In this document: piece after piece, positions 52,305-64,000 of the stretch
Layout of the letters: the number at the start of each line of letters is the position of its first letter
Position numbering within the stretch: position 1 is the first letter of the stretch
Assembly (NCBI GenBank): GCA_034687125.1
Contig: JAQGBZ010000134.1
Coordinates: forward strand, 62,001-126,000
Direction: 5' to 3'
Length of the DNA: 64,000 nt
DNA from: Neelides folsomi
Lineage: Eukaryota > Arthropoda > Collembola > Neelipleona > Neelidae
Notes under the pieces: model-generated
Database searches by the model: none
Told to the model about the DNA's origin: nothing
What the model saw: the letters and a program-made list of their open reading frames with translations, nothing else
Translations under genes and position numbers: made by a program

Positions 52305-55282
52305 TCAATCTCTATCTTTATCCCTATAATTCTTGAAGCCATTCATGAAGCCAAGGATCAAATCCTACAAAAGAATCATCCCCATTATAACATAAACGTT
52401 TATAAATGATTTAAAAGGATTAAATTCGGGTTCTTACAATCGGGAGCGGAAATACAATCGTGGAGTTTTTCTCGGCAGAAATTGTATTGAGGGTCTATGG
52501 AGAAAGGAAACTTGTTTTAGTGAAAAATTCATGCTCATCAAATATTTAAAGTCAATATAGATTGGGCATATACAGGAAGGGGGAAATGCATGCGTGGCTG
52601 ATGGGGGAATCGGAAGTTTTGGGCGGATCAGAAATTTCCTCCTTTTACGATCCATTCTTTCCTTACCTTTCTTCTCCCAGGGCTTTGCCCACTTCCCTCA
52701 ATTCCTTTTACCGGCTCGAATCTTATTACAAATCACTCAAATACCTGAAGATATCGGAGCTGAAGCGCCGCAGGAGATTCTGACATCACATCCGATGCTT
52801 CCTTAAGAGCTCGAGAAGCTTTTTGCTCTCCTTCGGCCGCGATTACTTTGGCCCTCGCTTCCCTGGACGCTTCCGCTTCAGCAGCCATAGCCCTTTGGAG
52901 CTGTACTGGAAGCCTGACGTCCTTACTGCGTGATAAGAACGAGATATTTTTATGAGAAACGGCTTTCGAGAATGGATCTTAATATTTCACTTTCTCTCTG
53001 GTTTATTGGCAGCAGGGAAGCCATTAAGTTAATAGGAGGCTCGAAGGAGGAATTTTAGAATTACATTTCAACTCGCTCCACTTTGATGCCCCATTGTTCA
53101 GTTGCGACGTCAAGAGAGCTCTGGAATAAATTATGAAAAGAAATTTATTGCTTATGCCCACAAAGTCATGATCTTTCGATCCATTTTAAATTTAATCCGC
53201 TTATTCAAATAATCCATTCTATAGAAAAACCAAATATTGAATCGAAGCTAAATGGTCTATCAGTAATATGTACCGATTGTTAGACAATGCTTGTTAAAGA
53301 TATTGTGTATTGTTTATACTTAATATTCTTAATATCATGAAATGTCAATATTTGTTCAATTTAATCGTTAAAAGTAAAACATTTTCAAGGAGTTTCGAAT
53401 AAAAAGTAACTTAATTATCACAACATCGCACGTATCAAATAATTAATTATTTAATGTCAAATGTCACTCAATGTCATAATATCCACGGCATCAATGAGTT
53501 TTCTTTGATTAACAAAGCACAATATTTTCAGAATGGTTTGAATCATCACGAAAGAGAAAGATAAATGCTCGCAGGCCATTAAATATTTACACTATCAAAA
53601 TGAGATCTTCCCATTATCCTTATGAAATTTCAAAAATTTTTCTCTACTTTGCCAGTGTAAAAGTTATCATAAATGATGAATCAGCAATAAAAAAAGTATT
53701 ACCTGCATTGATGCGCTGATTCCTTCTCTCTCACCGAGAATTTCGTGCAAATTCTTTGTTCCCAAAATATTTCTCAGAGTTGTTTGAGCAAGGAGGCGTG
53801 TACTATGATGGGCATTTGAGACATTGGCTATTGAAACAATTGGATTGACGACTCGATAATATACCACCGCATCAACACTAACTGTAACGCTGTCTCGAGT
53901 CAGAACCTATTTGAGTGAAAAGTGAATAACTCAACAAAAATGGAAGAAGTGCACCAAAAATAAATTAGTAATTAAATTAAATAATTTTTTGAAAATTATG
54001 ATTGATTAAACATAAAATATTAATAAAAACAAATTAAATATTTACTTCTTGAGGAGGGACATCAAATACACTAGTACGTAGATCAACTTTAGTGTAGCTC
54101 TCAATGCAAGGGAGAACAAAGAAAATTCCTCTGGAGCCTCCCGATTGGAGTCTTCCAAGTCTGAAGATAACAGCCCTGCGGATGCAATTAAATGAAATGA
54201 AAACTTTTTGTTTATTTAATTTTATGATTTAAACACTGACAAAGTGAGAGTATGCTCCATACCTTTCGTATTCTTGGACAACCTGAAATAACAGAATCCA
54301 TTATTAGAATCTAAATTGCTCTGAGCTTTTTGGTGGCGAATCAACATATCACAATGAAAATTCTTAAATAATAAATTAGTTCTTTTGATAATTAAAATGG
54401 GCAAAATTGTGAGATATTTTCTATTTATCTTTAAATAAGTTTTATGCTTGGAATATTTTTAATGACGACAGTGACATATCCTATGTAGTAGTGTTCATCT
54501 TCAAGGGTCCCTTACTGTTGTACTTTTACAACTTAGGTATTTTACATAAGGGCTCTTTAAAGGGGATAGACAATAAAATTTAAATAGGTCAACTGTTGGA
54601 ATACCTACTTGATTACCTAATTGAGTAATATACTAAATGTATATGAAAATAATGGCATTTACAAATTAATGTAATATCTGTAAATAATCTGATATGTCAA
54701 GCGCTATCCTACTAGAGCTACATAATATGTAGTACCATATACCAATACATAAATAATCATGTCACGGATACTTTCCTAATACCTATCTACCTACCTGTGT
54801 TTATTTGCAATGTACAACTTACTGGTTACTTACAAGAGTCGCATACAGTGCTATTTTTATTGATTAAATGATATTTATGATTTTACTTGCCTTAAAACAG
54901 AAGAAAAGAGAAAATGGAAAAGTGATAACGACGATAAACCAGGAAAGAGCTGTGATAATAACGCCAATTATTCCAGATCCCAGATCATTTTCATCTGCTA
55001 TAAGAAAAATCAAGGCATTAATTCAGATTAATACAAATATTATTCAACTAAAAATATTTAGCCATTTTAAATTTTAATTATAAATACAAAAACATTTATG
55101 CAATCATTTTATTTAAATAGCTACTCAATTCAACTTTAACCAATTATAATTAAATAATAAAGTTATTCAATAAATTAACCAGCAGAATTTCCAAGTTCCA
55201 TTATGTATCCATGTTGAGTGGGCGATCTTGTTGGAATTGGAACAATTTGACTACCGTTAGGATGTGAATCCATAATGCTCAT
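52305..55282 (-). CDS. Stomatin-family membrane protein (band 7 / SPFH domain)
   Basis: Stomatins are monotopic membrane proteins with a hydrophobic hairpin. They oligomerise in cholesterol-rich membrane and modulate ion channels (MEC-2 in nematode touch neurons). Nine exons (55282-55180, 54997-54891, 54282-54263, 54175-54046, 53906-53703, 53120-53065, 52925-52745, 52494-52438, 52364-52305) encode 305 residues. After a polar N-terminus, residues 44-69 form the hairpin ([20 protein letters not shown]) with Pro62 and a possible palmitoylated Cys68. The SPFH domain follows: [84 protein letters not shown]-like [20 protein letters not shown], and [20 protein letters not shown]. It ends [17 protein letters not shown]. 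Exon 3 is only 20 nt, and intron 2 begins GCAAGT rather than GT. The closest relatives are stomatin/MEC-2/UNC-1; I do not assign a precise paralogue. Confidence 0.96.
54885..54890 (-). other. GC-type 5' splice site (GCAAGT) in stomatin intron 2
   Basis: Exon 2 ends ...TTTTAAG and is followed on the minus strand by GCAAGT. The next exon starts after an ordinary CAG at 54283-54285, and the join gives the conserved FCFKVVQEYER. The rest of the donor matches consensus, as is typical of GC-AG introns. Confidence 0.85.
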
Positions 55283-58200
55283 TTATCTAAATATGTCACT
55301 TTCAAAAAAGACACTCAAGAACTCTTCATTGTTAAGTATTTCTCGGTTTAGTAGGTTGGTTTGAGCACGTCTTGAACACAAGCAAATTTATTAAAACAAA
55401 ATTTATTCTTATAATTTCGTGGAATATAGAAAACAGTGAAACTAATATATTTTGCGAGTTGCATGTTCGACGTTCAACAAGCAACTCCAACCTACTTTTC
55501 AAGGACTATAAATTTTCGATTGAAGTATCAATTGACGATATTGCTTATTCAAAAATAATATCTTGGTCTTTCTCACAATATGCACTCTAATGAGCTCAAA
55601 TGAATGTTTCAACGTCTCAAGAATTTGGAATTGAATATTTCAGTTCATTAGATAAAAGTTTTGTGAAAGACAGTGAAAGGTAGGCAAACAAGGTTAGTAT
55701 ATGCAACGATGCGCAATTCTTACGTGTATTCGAAAATGAACGAAAGCATTGATGTATACAACATTGCATGTAGAAAGAAAGAATATTTTAATAATAGAGA
55801 AGCAATACAAGCTTATTGTACCCTTTGAATAATAACCTATTGGGCAATACTTTATTATTGTGTCTTATAACAAAACCATTTTAATATAAAAATGAAAGAA
55901 TATTGAACAATATACATCAAGCATTAGCATAATGCTTGATTAGGTGACGAAAAAGAAGCTCTCACCTTCTCTTAAGGAAAACCATTTACAAGATGAGGAA
56001 TAATAAGGCTCTATATATTCAGTCAATATAGGGAAAAGCATTAGCGACCCACACAGGCACAATAAATGTGGTGTACAAACAATAGACAACTCACACAGGT
56101 AGAGTTATTGGATAGAAAAAGATCAATACTTTCCCTTCCTTTCTATTTTAAGAGAAACTGCTATAAGGTGGGCAAAATATATTACTTAGGACATAATAGA
56201 GGGATAAGGGGGAAATTTATAGATAAAATATATATTAAACAACTTGTTATAAAACTATCGAATTTTATTGTGAGAATACTTTATTTGATATCAGTATGAT
56301 GCTTATGTTTATAATGGGCTATTAAACATATCTCAAATCCATGTAGGTAATAAGTTTGTTTGGCTTTGTTGATGGTTCTTTTAAGCTTCGGATAAAACTA
56401 CTTCTGTCCAACAACTCTCCTTCAAAAGAACCATCCGAGGTATCCTGCATGCATTAATTTTTTATGATCTTCTATTTCATCAAATATTTAACGGTGCTTA
56501 ACGACCTTTTCTTGAATCGAAACGAATCGTGACACAATTCGCATAACTTTTATCAGCAAGTAAATGTTGAATGAATAAGTATTAAACGATAAAAGTAGCT
56601 ATTAAGACTATTATTTTACGTAGTATTATGTAAAAGTCTTTATGAGTTTTGAATATATCTCCATTTAATTGGAATAATATTGAGATATCAAAATTAATTG
56701 AAAAGTGTTTATACAACAAGACGATGTAAAACATTACAATATTTAAGTACATATTTGCCTGCTGTACCAGTACAAATGAAATTAATTACATGGTATTATT
56801 ATTACAAAAATATGTGTTAGGTAGGTATGCACAAAGCAAATTATACATACATTTATAGAGAAAATTAATTAGAATTTTTATAATATTTAGGAATATTATT
56901 CACTGTTTACTATTTATGCACAAGAATACACATGCTATAAAATAGTTTTATTCTACACAAATTAATTGTAGATATACTTTTCTTTATATAAATTCTTTTT
57001 TGCTTTTGAACCATTCAAATATCATGTAAGTTTATTGGCAAATATTGATTTGATTGATTCAGTAAAAGGAAATTAATGGATAATAAATGAATAATAAACT
57101 TAAAGTACAGATATTTACAAGAAAAAATAGTTGAGAATACAAATAATTGTAGTTTAATTTGTATGCATCAATTTCTGAGATCATTTACGTTAAAACTTTA
57201 AGCGTTTTATTATTACCAGCAACGGTTTAAAGAGTTATAAATATGTTACTTTTTTATTTACTCATCCATGAATGCATTTTATATGAGTCATTCTTGTTTC
57301 TACCCCTTTCAGCAAAGAACTTCATATCACCTCTCGTGACAAATGCTTCTTTTTTCTTTGCCAATTTATTTACACGAGCTAATAGAGTGTCCTAAATTTA
57401 GCATTCATTACGAAGCCGTTAAATCCTAACAACCTTCAGTGCTGCTTTCTCATTATTATTCGGTAATGCTCTCTTCTCAATCTTCGTTTCCTGGCAAGAC
57501 TTTGAAAAGTCAATGTAAATATTCCCCCTCAACATCGAATTCACATTTGCATACATATACCATACATAGGTATGACCCTTAGGCCCCCTTTGTCTATTTA
57601 TTGTTATGGGGTCTTAATTACTCCATACATTATTGTTTTAATGGTCAATATACACCAAGGCATTCCACTCTAGCTCCTACAATATGTTTCTGGCTCAATA
57701 TTTAAAAAAAATTCAAATACGTTATTTGTTCAGATTTGATTGATTAAAGTACTTTCCGAATTAATATTAATCAAAAGTTCTTCAAAACTCTTGTAAACCG
57801 TCGCAAAGTTGTTGATTTTTAAAACTTCTACCTCCTATAGCTCAGAATATATCGCTCTATTCATATAAGTTTATATATACATTTTAAGGAAAATCAAATT
57901 TTATATCCCATTTCCGATTAAAGTCTGTGTTAATTAAATATTAACGATAATTAACAATTCGGGTCAATTTTGGGACTTTTAATTATTAGTCTACTTCATT
58001 TCACGTGTCCAAGGACCCATAGTTGTATAAGTAATTATTGAAAATATTAAATAAGTGCTCTGGTGCGGGCTTTTGCCAATTTAATACATTTGGTTACTAA
58101 ACTAACCTGCCCCGTTTGAGCATTTTTTAATATTTTTTAATAGTTTAACCATGGAATGGACACATGTGATAAATATGGTTTCCACGAATATTGGGGCTTA

Positions 58201-61200
58201 GACAAGCATTAATTTTATAACAAATATGAACTCGATTTAAAATGAATAATTTTTAAAACAGCAATTATAATTAATCCCCTAACGCTATAATAAATTAAAG
58301 TCGAAAAGTAAAATAGTAATCTATAATAATATAAGTAATATTAATTACTCAGATTTTTAATTTTACTTCATAGTTGAACAAAGAAATTATTTTCACTTAA
58401 TGCTATTGTTAGTTAAGAAGGTTGTCATTCTCACCTTTGCGGTATATTGTTATTCTGAACCAAGATCGCGAATGCAAACAATGTTATATTCATGTACATA
58501 GGTAATACAGTTTATTATATGGGACTTTCCGTCTTGTTTAGTGATATGCATATACCAATGTATGGTACATACTTATGTAGGTATGTACAAGTGTATCTTA
58601 TCCAGAATACAGTATAAGGGCAAAAAGTGAAACCAAAGAAAATAAACGATGGATAAAGAGCAAAGTTAAAAAGCTGGAACGAGAAATGTGCCCTCACAAA
58701 TAACGATGGATGTTCTTTGGAATCTACATGGAAGGAAAAAGAGTTTAAGGAGAGGAAGCGAGTGAAAAGCATTTCCTTGTCCATGATTGATTCGAATAGA
58801 AAAGAAGAATTCGAAAGAATATCGAGTCTCACTCCCACCACAAGTCGGGATAACTAAGGAGAGGAAGAATGGAGATCAAGAACCAGGTTGGCCAAAAATA
58901 GGAATTTTCGGCATGTGGATCCCGATTGTGGTCGAGACTCTCTTCCAGCTGGAATTCATATTATGAGAACATGATGGAGGAAAATTGAGTATATCCCTGA
59001 GGACTTGGTTGTTTTGCTCAGAATACTTTTTTCCCATTTCCTCACATTCATTCCCAAGTGTAAATAAAACACTCGTTGCACAAATAGGAAATTGAAAATT
59101 GTTAAAGGAGAGAAATGTCTTGGTTAATACCTTTTCCTATCATTTAATTAATTGAAAAAAAAGATCTCACCATTTGAATACATTGAAGCTGCAAGTTCCC
59201 TGGTAGCGAGTTGATCGGCATTCGGAGACATTTTGAGATTCTTTGTTTGCACTTTCTATTTATTCAAAATATAAGAGTGAATAGAAAGAAGGCTTTATAA
59301 AGCGTTTATTTGCATTGATAAAAAGGTATTGAAAACAATTTTTGACAATTCAATTGAAGTTAGTGGTATTGTTAAAATATAAATAAATTGTTATAAACAA
59401 CTTTTAGCTTTATTGCGAATATCCGAACAACTTTTAAACATTGAACTTAGGAACTCTGCTATGGTGGGTCCTGACTTTCTAAATTCTAAAGATTAAAGAA
59501 TATTTTTTCATCATGTAATTGTTGTAATTGATTTTCTTTTGCCCTAAATAAGCTTTCATATTTATTATCCATTACTCTTTGTTTGGTGGTTATTGATATG
59601 ATATAGGTACCTCTCATTGTCAGTCGGTTTAAATAATATTTATGAAGGATTATTGATTTCACATAAATGGCTCATTTAAAGAAAACCAATTAAACCCAAT
59701 TATTTAAACAATTATATAATAAAAATAAATAAATTTATACCTGATAATGTGATAATGAGTTTGTTCAGCTTGTATTGTAAATATAAGGAAGCTTGTTTCT
59801 TTGCACAATTAAGAAATAATGAACCGAGCAATTGTTTCGTTTTAGAAAGGAAGATTAAAGCGATAATTGATATTTGGCCTCTTATTCAACTCGACTGGAT
59901 AATTGATAAAGAATTGGATGATTAACGAGAGTTGTGGAAGATTTGGAGTCGTTGTTACTAATGAGAGCTTATCTCATAGATCCTCATGATTATTTTCCAA
60001 ACGAACGTATCAAGTAAAAGGAATGATCTATAGTACATACTTCATTATACTGAATCTGTTTATATGTCTAATATAAAGAAGGAGAGATGTCTTGAATTAA
60101 ATTTGCGGGTATAACGAATGTATAGCATGTGCTTTCTCTTCAAGAACTTCTGCAAGATCTTCGGGATCAAGACTGACTCCCCTGACTGAGAAATGAGCCA
60201 GAGAGGAGGAGACAGAAGATTCCTTTCATTGGACCACTTCTCTTTGTTAAACTAATCGCTTCTTCCTCCCAACCTCAACTTCTGGGTCTCAAATCAGTAA
60301 TGACATGAACCAGATTCCCAAGCAATTGAAATGATATCCAAGTAGAACAACCGTCCCGAGACAGCAACCTCACTGCATTACCAAATCCTTTTGATGAACC
60401 GAATTTGAATATCAAATGTCTTTTGAAAATGCACCATACGTACTTTTACGTATACTACTATTACATAATATACTCTAGGTATGCATCTACAGATACCTTA
60501 AAAATACATTTATAAATTCTAGATATTCCATGTCTCTGTATACCTAGGTGTATTGTGCCGAATGCTGTACATTTTCATATATGTAAATATTAAATACCTA
60601 TGTATATTATCTATTTTGATACAAGATTATCTGTTTTTATTACAATACTTACATTTAGAATAAATATTTAAATGTATGCCAATTAACATCGCTATTAAAT
60701 AAAATATGTATAAGTACAATCTTTCTAATAATTAATTCATATAACATTAGGTAAATGTAACAGAATAGATTTTATAATTACCTACTTCCATTATATTCCT
60801 TAATGTAATAAAATATTTAGTAACAAACTAAAGCTATAATGAGTATGTATTATACTAAACGGTTCACAATTAATTTGCTCCCTGTCCATTTTTCTACTAC
60901 ATACGATATAGGTAGATATCGTCTATTTATGTACATAAGTACTTACCTATCCGGATGTGTAGGTATGTGCATCTTTGGTATATATATAATACTCTACATG
61001 AGTATACTATTAATTGAATGACGATGACCAATGTACATGTAAATTATGCACCAAATAATGAATTAAAAACTACATAACCAAGTTTTAATTTGAACAATAA
61101 AAACGGAGCTGATAATCCAAAAGACATTAATTATTACTCTTTCTGTGCACTTCACTATGCACTAATAAGAATTAAAAGAGCCATTAAGATCATATTCCAA

Positions 61201-63094
61201 CTTCAAGAAACTCTCATTATTTTGGAAGCTTTAAGCTTCTGTCAGGTTAAATTACAAATAGCATCAATTTCGCTGTGTATCAATTTATGTTTTATTAGAA
61301 CATGAATACGAATAGATAATACGTATGCTATGTAATTACTTAGATATTAGGTATTATATTTACAAATGAACTTTTAATGATTGTAATTCCTTTAGTATTG
61401 GCAAAAATCTCAAAATATAACCAATTAAACATTGTTGTTATTATAATTGTATATCAAGTTATATTATACATATTTTCCCAATTTCAATGGGCATAATTCA
61501 ATTAGGCATCATTTCTTAATTTTTAAAGAGGGAAATACAAAAGGTGATAACAAGATATTTGAAATAAAAAATTCCAAATTTATTCAAAAAGTAAATATTG
61601 TGCTCAATTACATATTTACAAGTAATATACATTTTCATGATAATGAAAATAACGACAATGAATACAATACTTTAATGTAAGTAATGTAGAATATCATACT
61701 TGTATGGTAATTAGTTCAATTGAGGTTATTCTGTTCAGTTCTTTGTTGGAAAATAAAACAGAAGCATACCATATTTGTTCATACTTTTTTATTTTCTAAA
61801 ACTAGGACATTAATATTTACATTAGCACATTGCATTAAGATATGTGTGGTATTTTGATGTACCAAATATAGGCATATTAGAGTATGTGATCGTTATATAT
61901 AAAATTTGTAAAATGTAAATACCTCGTAGATACGTATATTATTAAAGTAATCTTTTCTTATGTAAGTACCATAGGTTTATTTGTAGGGAATTTAGAGCTT
62001 TATCTTCGTTGAAAGAAGTTGAGTAGGCAGAACTGTGAATGATAATGCCAAATGTCAATGCTCGTTGTCCTAATTGTTATTCATGCAGTCATTTCAAATA
62101 TTAACTTCGTAAATTATTTACTTTACATTTATATGAATCAAATAAGAAATAGTAAAAATAACACAATGAAGGATAAGGGCAATAATCAACTTCCGTGTGA
62201 ACATTGTTAGCACATACATAATTGAACCAACACAATTATATTTACATATTATGTACCAATATTTATTATATAAAATAACATTAAATAACTTTCATGTAAG
62301 TAAAGTTAAAAAGTGGAAGTGAACGTAATACTGTAATCTGTAATAATTGATGAGTGGTGATGAGATATAGAAAACTCATCTCGTGCCGCATGATATATAC
62401 TCTTGAATGTTGAACATTGACCACGACTAGGGGTTCTTTAATTTACTATCGTTGCATTGGAGAGAGGGAAGCTGCTCTTTTATATTGATATGTATTATGT
62501 CATTCAACCTCGACTTTGGGGCTTTGAATTCAAGACGAAGGATCTTCAATTTCCTCGTGTGAGGAAAAAGGCTGGGTGATACATAGGGCTTTATAAAATC
62601 GCCTCTGGTTGTATAAGAGCAATTTACCTGAGGTCGGAAGGGGAGGAAGGACCTTTTTAGTGTTAGACCATCTCATACAAGTTGCAGAGGTTGGGGCGAT
62701 TCCCACACATCTTGCCGTCTCACATAAGAGCAGTGTGGTGGAAGTGGGGGAAGCAGCTGACTCTGCCTCTATGTGATCATATAACATTCTGAGAAGAGAG
62801 GAGGAAGTGCCAGTCTCGTAAATACAACTCACTGACTCATCCAGTTCAAATCCAAATTCATTTTTACATCTTTTCTCTCATTCCAATTCCAGGCTTCGCC
62901 TCGCCATAAACCAAGTGTGAAGTGTAAGTTTTGGGAAGATATTTCTCTCCTGCATACTCTATTGCGTAGAACCCATTCCTTAATTGTGAAGTGACCTTAA
63001 CAAAGACCGTTTCTCTGAGGTGTAGTCTGCGTAGAGAATAATTTTCAAGGTTTTTTCTTTCTTACGCGCAATTTGTCTCGTTAAATCCAAAGAA
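55283..63094. other. Gene-poor AT-rich region upstream of the stomatin gene
   Basis: Almost 8 kb without a supported gene. The sequence is AT-rich with recurring TAGGTA/TACCTA/GTACATA words (for example around 58,550-58,600, 60,900-60,970 and 54,780) but no regular tandem array. A GC-richer block lies at about 58.6-59.1 kb, and another, at 62.4-63.1 kb, leads into the next gene. A tight hairpin sits at 56,371. The stomatin promoter is presumably just right of 55,282. Confidence 0.5.
56371..56435. repeat. Perfect 12-bp inverted repeat forming a hairpin
   Basis: GATGGTTCTTTT at 56371-56382 is the exact complement of AAAAGAACCATC at 56424-56435. The stem extends inward by AAG/CTT with a one-base bulge, leaving a loop of about 34 nt. 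No transcript evidence is available. It could be a non-coding RNA precursor, a transposon remnant or chance. Confidence 0.5.
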
Positions 63095-63252
63095 ATGACA
63101 CAGGTCATTGTTCAGAATATGAATCTGCAGAATAACTACATGCTTGGAGACGACGATGAATTTCATCGTTGTCCAAACGCCGATTTTTCGGCTTGTGAAT
63201 TCTGCAAACTACTCCACACGTTTACGATCCTCGTAAGATGTTTTAAATCAAG
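63095..63252 (+). CDS. Probable first coding exon of an unrecognised gene (continues off window)
   Basis: An ATG in a good context (AAAGAAATGA) opens MTQVIVQNMNLQNNYMLGDD, then EFHRCPNADFSACEFCKLLH and TFTIL. Two splice donors are possible. GTAAGA after 63232 would end the exon in phase 0 with 46 codons. AAGGTAAAT with its cut after 63252 would add VRCFKS and end in phase 2; the second matches the consensus better on the exon side. Three cysteines in a C-x7-C-x2-C arrangement suggest a metal-binding or structural knot, but I recognise no family. An upstream donor (GTAAGT near 62,932) and an acceptor-like AAAG just before the ATG suggest a 5' UTR intron. The GC-richer 62.4-63.1 kb block would be its promoter region. 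No following exon is identified before 64,000. Confidence 0.45.
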
Positions 63253-64000
63253 GTAAATTTTTATTTGCATAATTCCGTATTTTATATTATTTGCATCTAT
63301 CATTAAGGACGTATGCAGGATCAATTTTTAAATTAAGAGGAAACACAATTGAACCATTATCAATAGGATATTTTAAAAGAATTAGTCATTAGCTATAATT
63401 CATTATAATTTTTCAGTTCATTTAACTTTTTAACAAAAAAATAATGAAATATTGAGCAAATACAAATTCTTCGTTTGTAAATACTTTACGTAATTAATGT
63501 TTACATTTTATATCTAATGATTAAACGAAGATTAATAAAGAAAACGTGAGATCTTGACCTCTGATGTTAATAGGTTATCTATTTATTATAAGAATTATAA
63601 CATCATACTTGAAATAGTAAATTTCTACTACATGTTATTCATTCAAGTTCATAGGAGAACTTTTTTTATATACCAATTTCCTATATGGTATAATGGGTAG
63701 ATATTGGAGTACCTAAGTACATACCTAAGTAATTAAAGCTCGTAATTATTGTAATCAACATACAGTATATTACTTACATACTAAATACATAAAACGAGTA
63801 CATTCTTTATTTAGATATGAAAGCTCAGACTACTTTGAAAATGTACATTATGTGTAGTGGTGGAATTTAATTATTTTACGACGGATTAAAATTAGTAAGA
63901 ATATTAGATATTTAACTTCATCTTTGCTATCTCTAATACTAGAGTAGTTAAATGTACATAATATTCATATTCATGGTTAACAAGAATTTATTGTGCATAT
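63253..64000 (+). other. AT-rich intron-like sequence to window end
   Basis: Presumed first part of the intron of the gene starting at 63,095. It is AT-rich with no exon visible. Confidence 0.35.

Noticed and set aside
58550-60970. Recurring TACCTA/TAGGTA/GTACATA words, possibly a satellite or telomere-like repeat
   Set aside because: No fixed period or unit and no tandem array; they look like general features of this genome's AT-rich DNA.
1-64000. tRNA, rRNA, CRISPR, LTR element, Polinton or other virus-like copy
   Set aside because: No B-box with cloverleaf pairing, no reverse transcriptase, integrase, capsid or envelope pattern, no long terminal repeats and no regular spacer-repeat array were seen on either strand.

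Overview
This window is animal nuclear DNA, most likely from an arthropod. The support is: spliced genes with GT-AG introns, short (about 50-160 bp) AT-rich introns in housekeeping genes beside introns of 8-22 kb in a neural-type gene, an AT-rich genome, an internally deleted mariner-type DNA transposon, and an arthropod-style two-Ig-domain cell-surface gene. A crustacean such as a copepod is possible, but I cannot fix the taxon from the sequence alone.

The left part (1-12,900) is a compact housekeeping cluster. AQR (Aquarius, the spliceosomal intron-binding helicase) lies on the minus strand and runs off the left edge; 19 exons coding for 1,245 residues are visible. Head to head with it, 396 bp away, is PSMA3 (20S proteasome alpha subunit, 6 exons, 255 aa). 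Tail to tail with PSMA3 is NAA10 (catalytic subunit of the NatA N-terminal acetyltransferase, 2 exons, 185 aa). Head to head with NAA10 is MAF1 (repressor of RNA polymerase III, 4 exons, 224 aa). The first MAF1 intron carries a 947-bp mariner-type element in the opposite orientation, bounded by about 27-bp inverted ends and TA duplications.

The middle (15,900-49,500) is one plus-strand gene for a secreted or membrane-anchored protein of 307 aa with two Ig-like domains. Its first intron is 21.8 kb and its third is 8.3 kb. These introns alternate AT-rich desert with blocks of higher GC and purine-rich (GAGA) sequence and contain several TATA-like sites. I found no nested coding gene in them.

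The right part (52,300-55,300) is a minus-strand stomatin-family gene (9 exons, 305 aa) that includes one GC-AG intron. A short GC-richer palindromic element, probably a MITE remnant, lies in the AT-rich spacer between the Ig gene and the stomatin gene. The stretch 55,300-63,090 is gene-poor apart from one tight hairpin. A probable first coding exon of an unrecognised plus-strand gene begins at 63,095 and continues beyond the window.

Functionally the left cluster covers splicing, proteolysis, N-terminal acetylation and Pol III control. The right genes (Ig surface protein, stomatin) suit membrane or neuronal roles. I see no operon-like logic between the two halves, and nothing that amounts to a clearly novel molecular system. 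The best leads are the unnamed Ig gene with its layered promoters, the D-36-D mariner relic, the palindromic element at 50.3 kb, and the hairpin at 56.4 kb.
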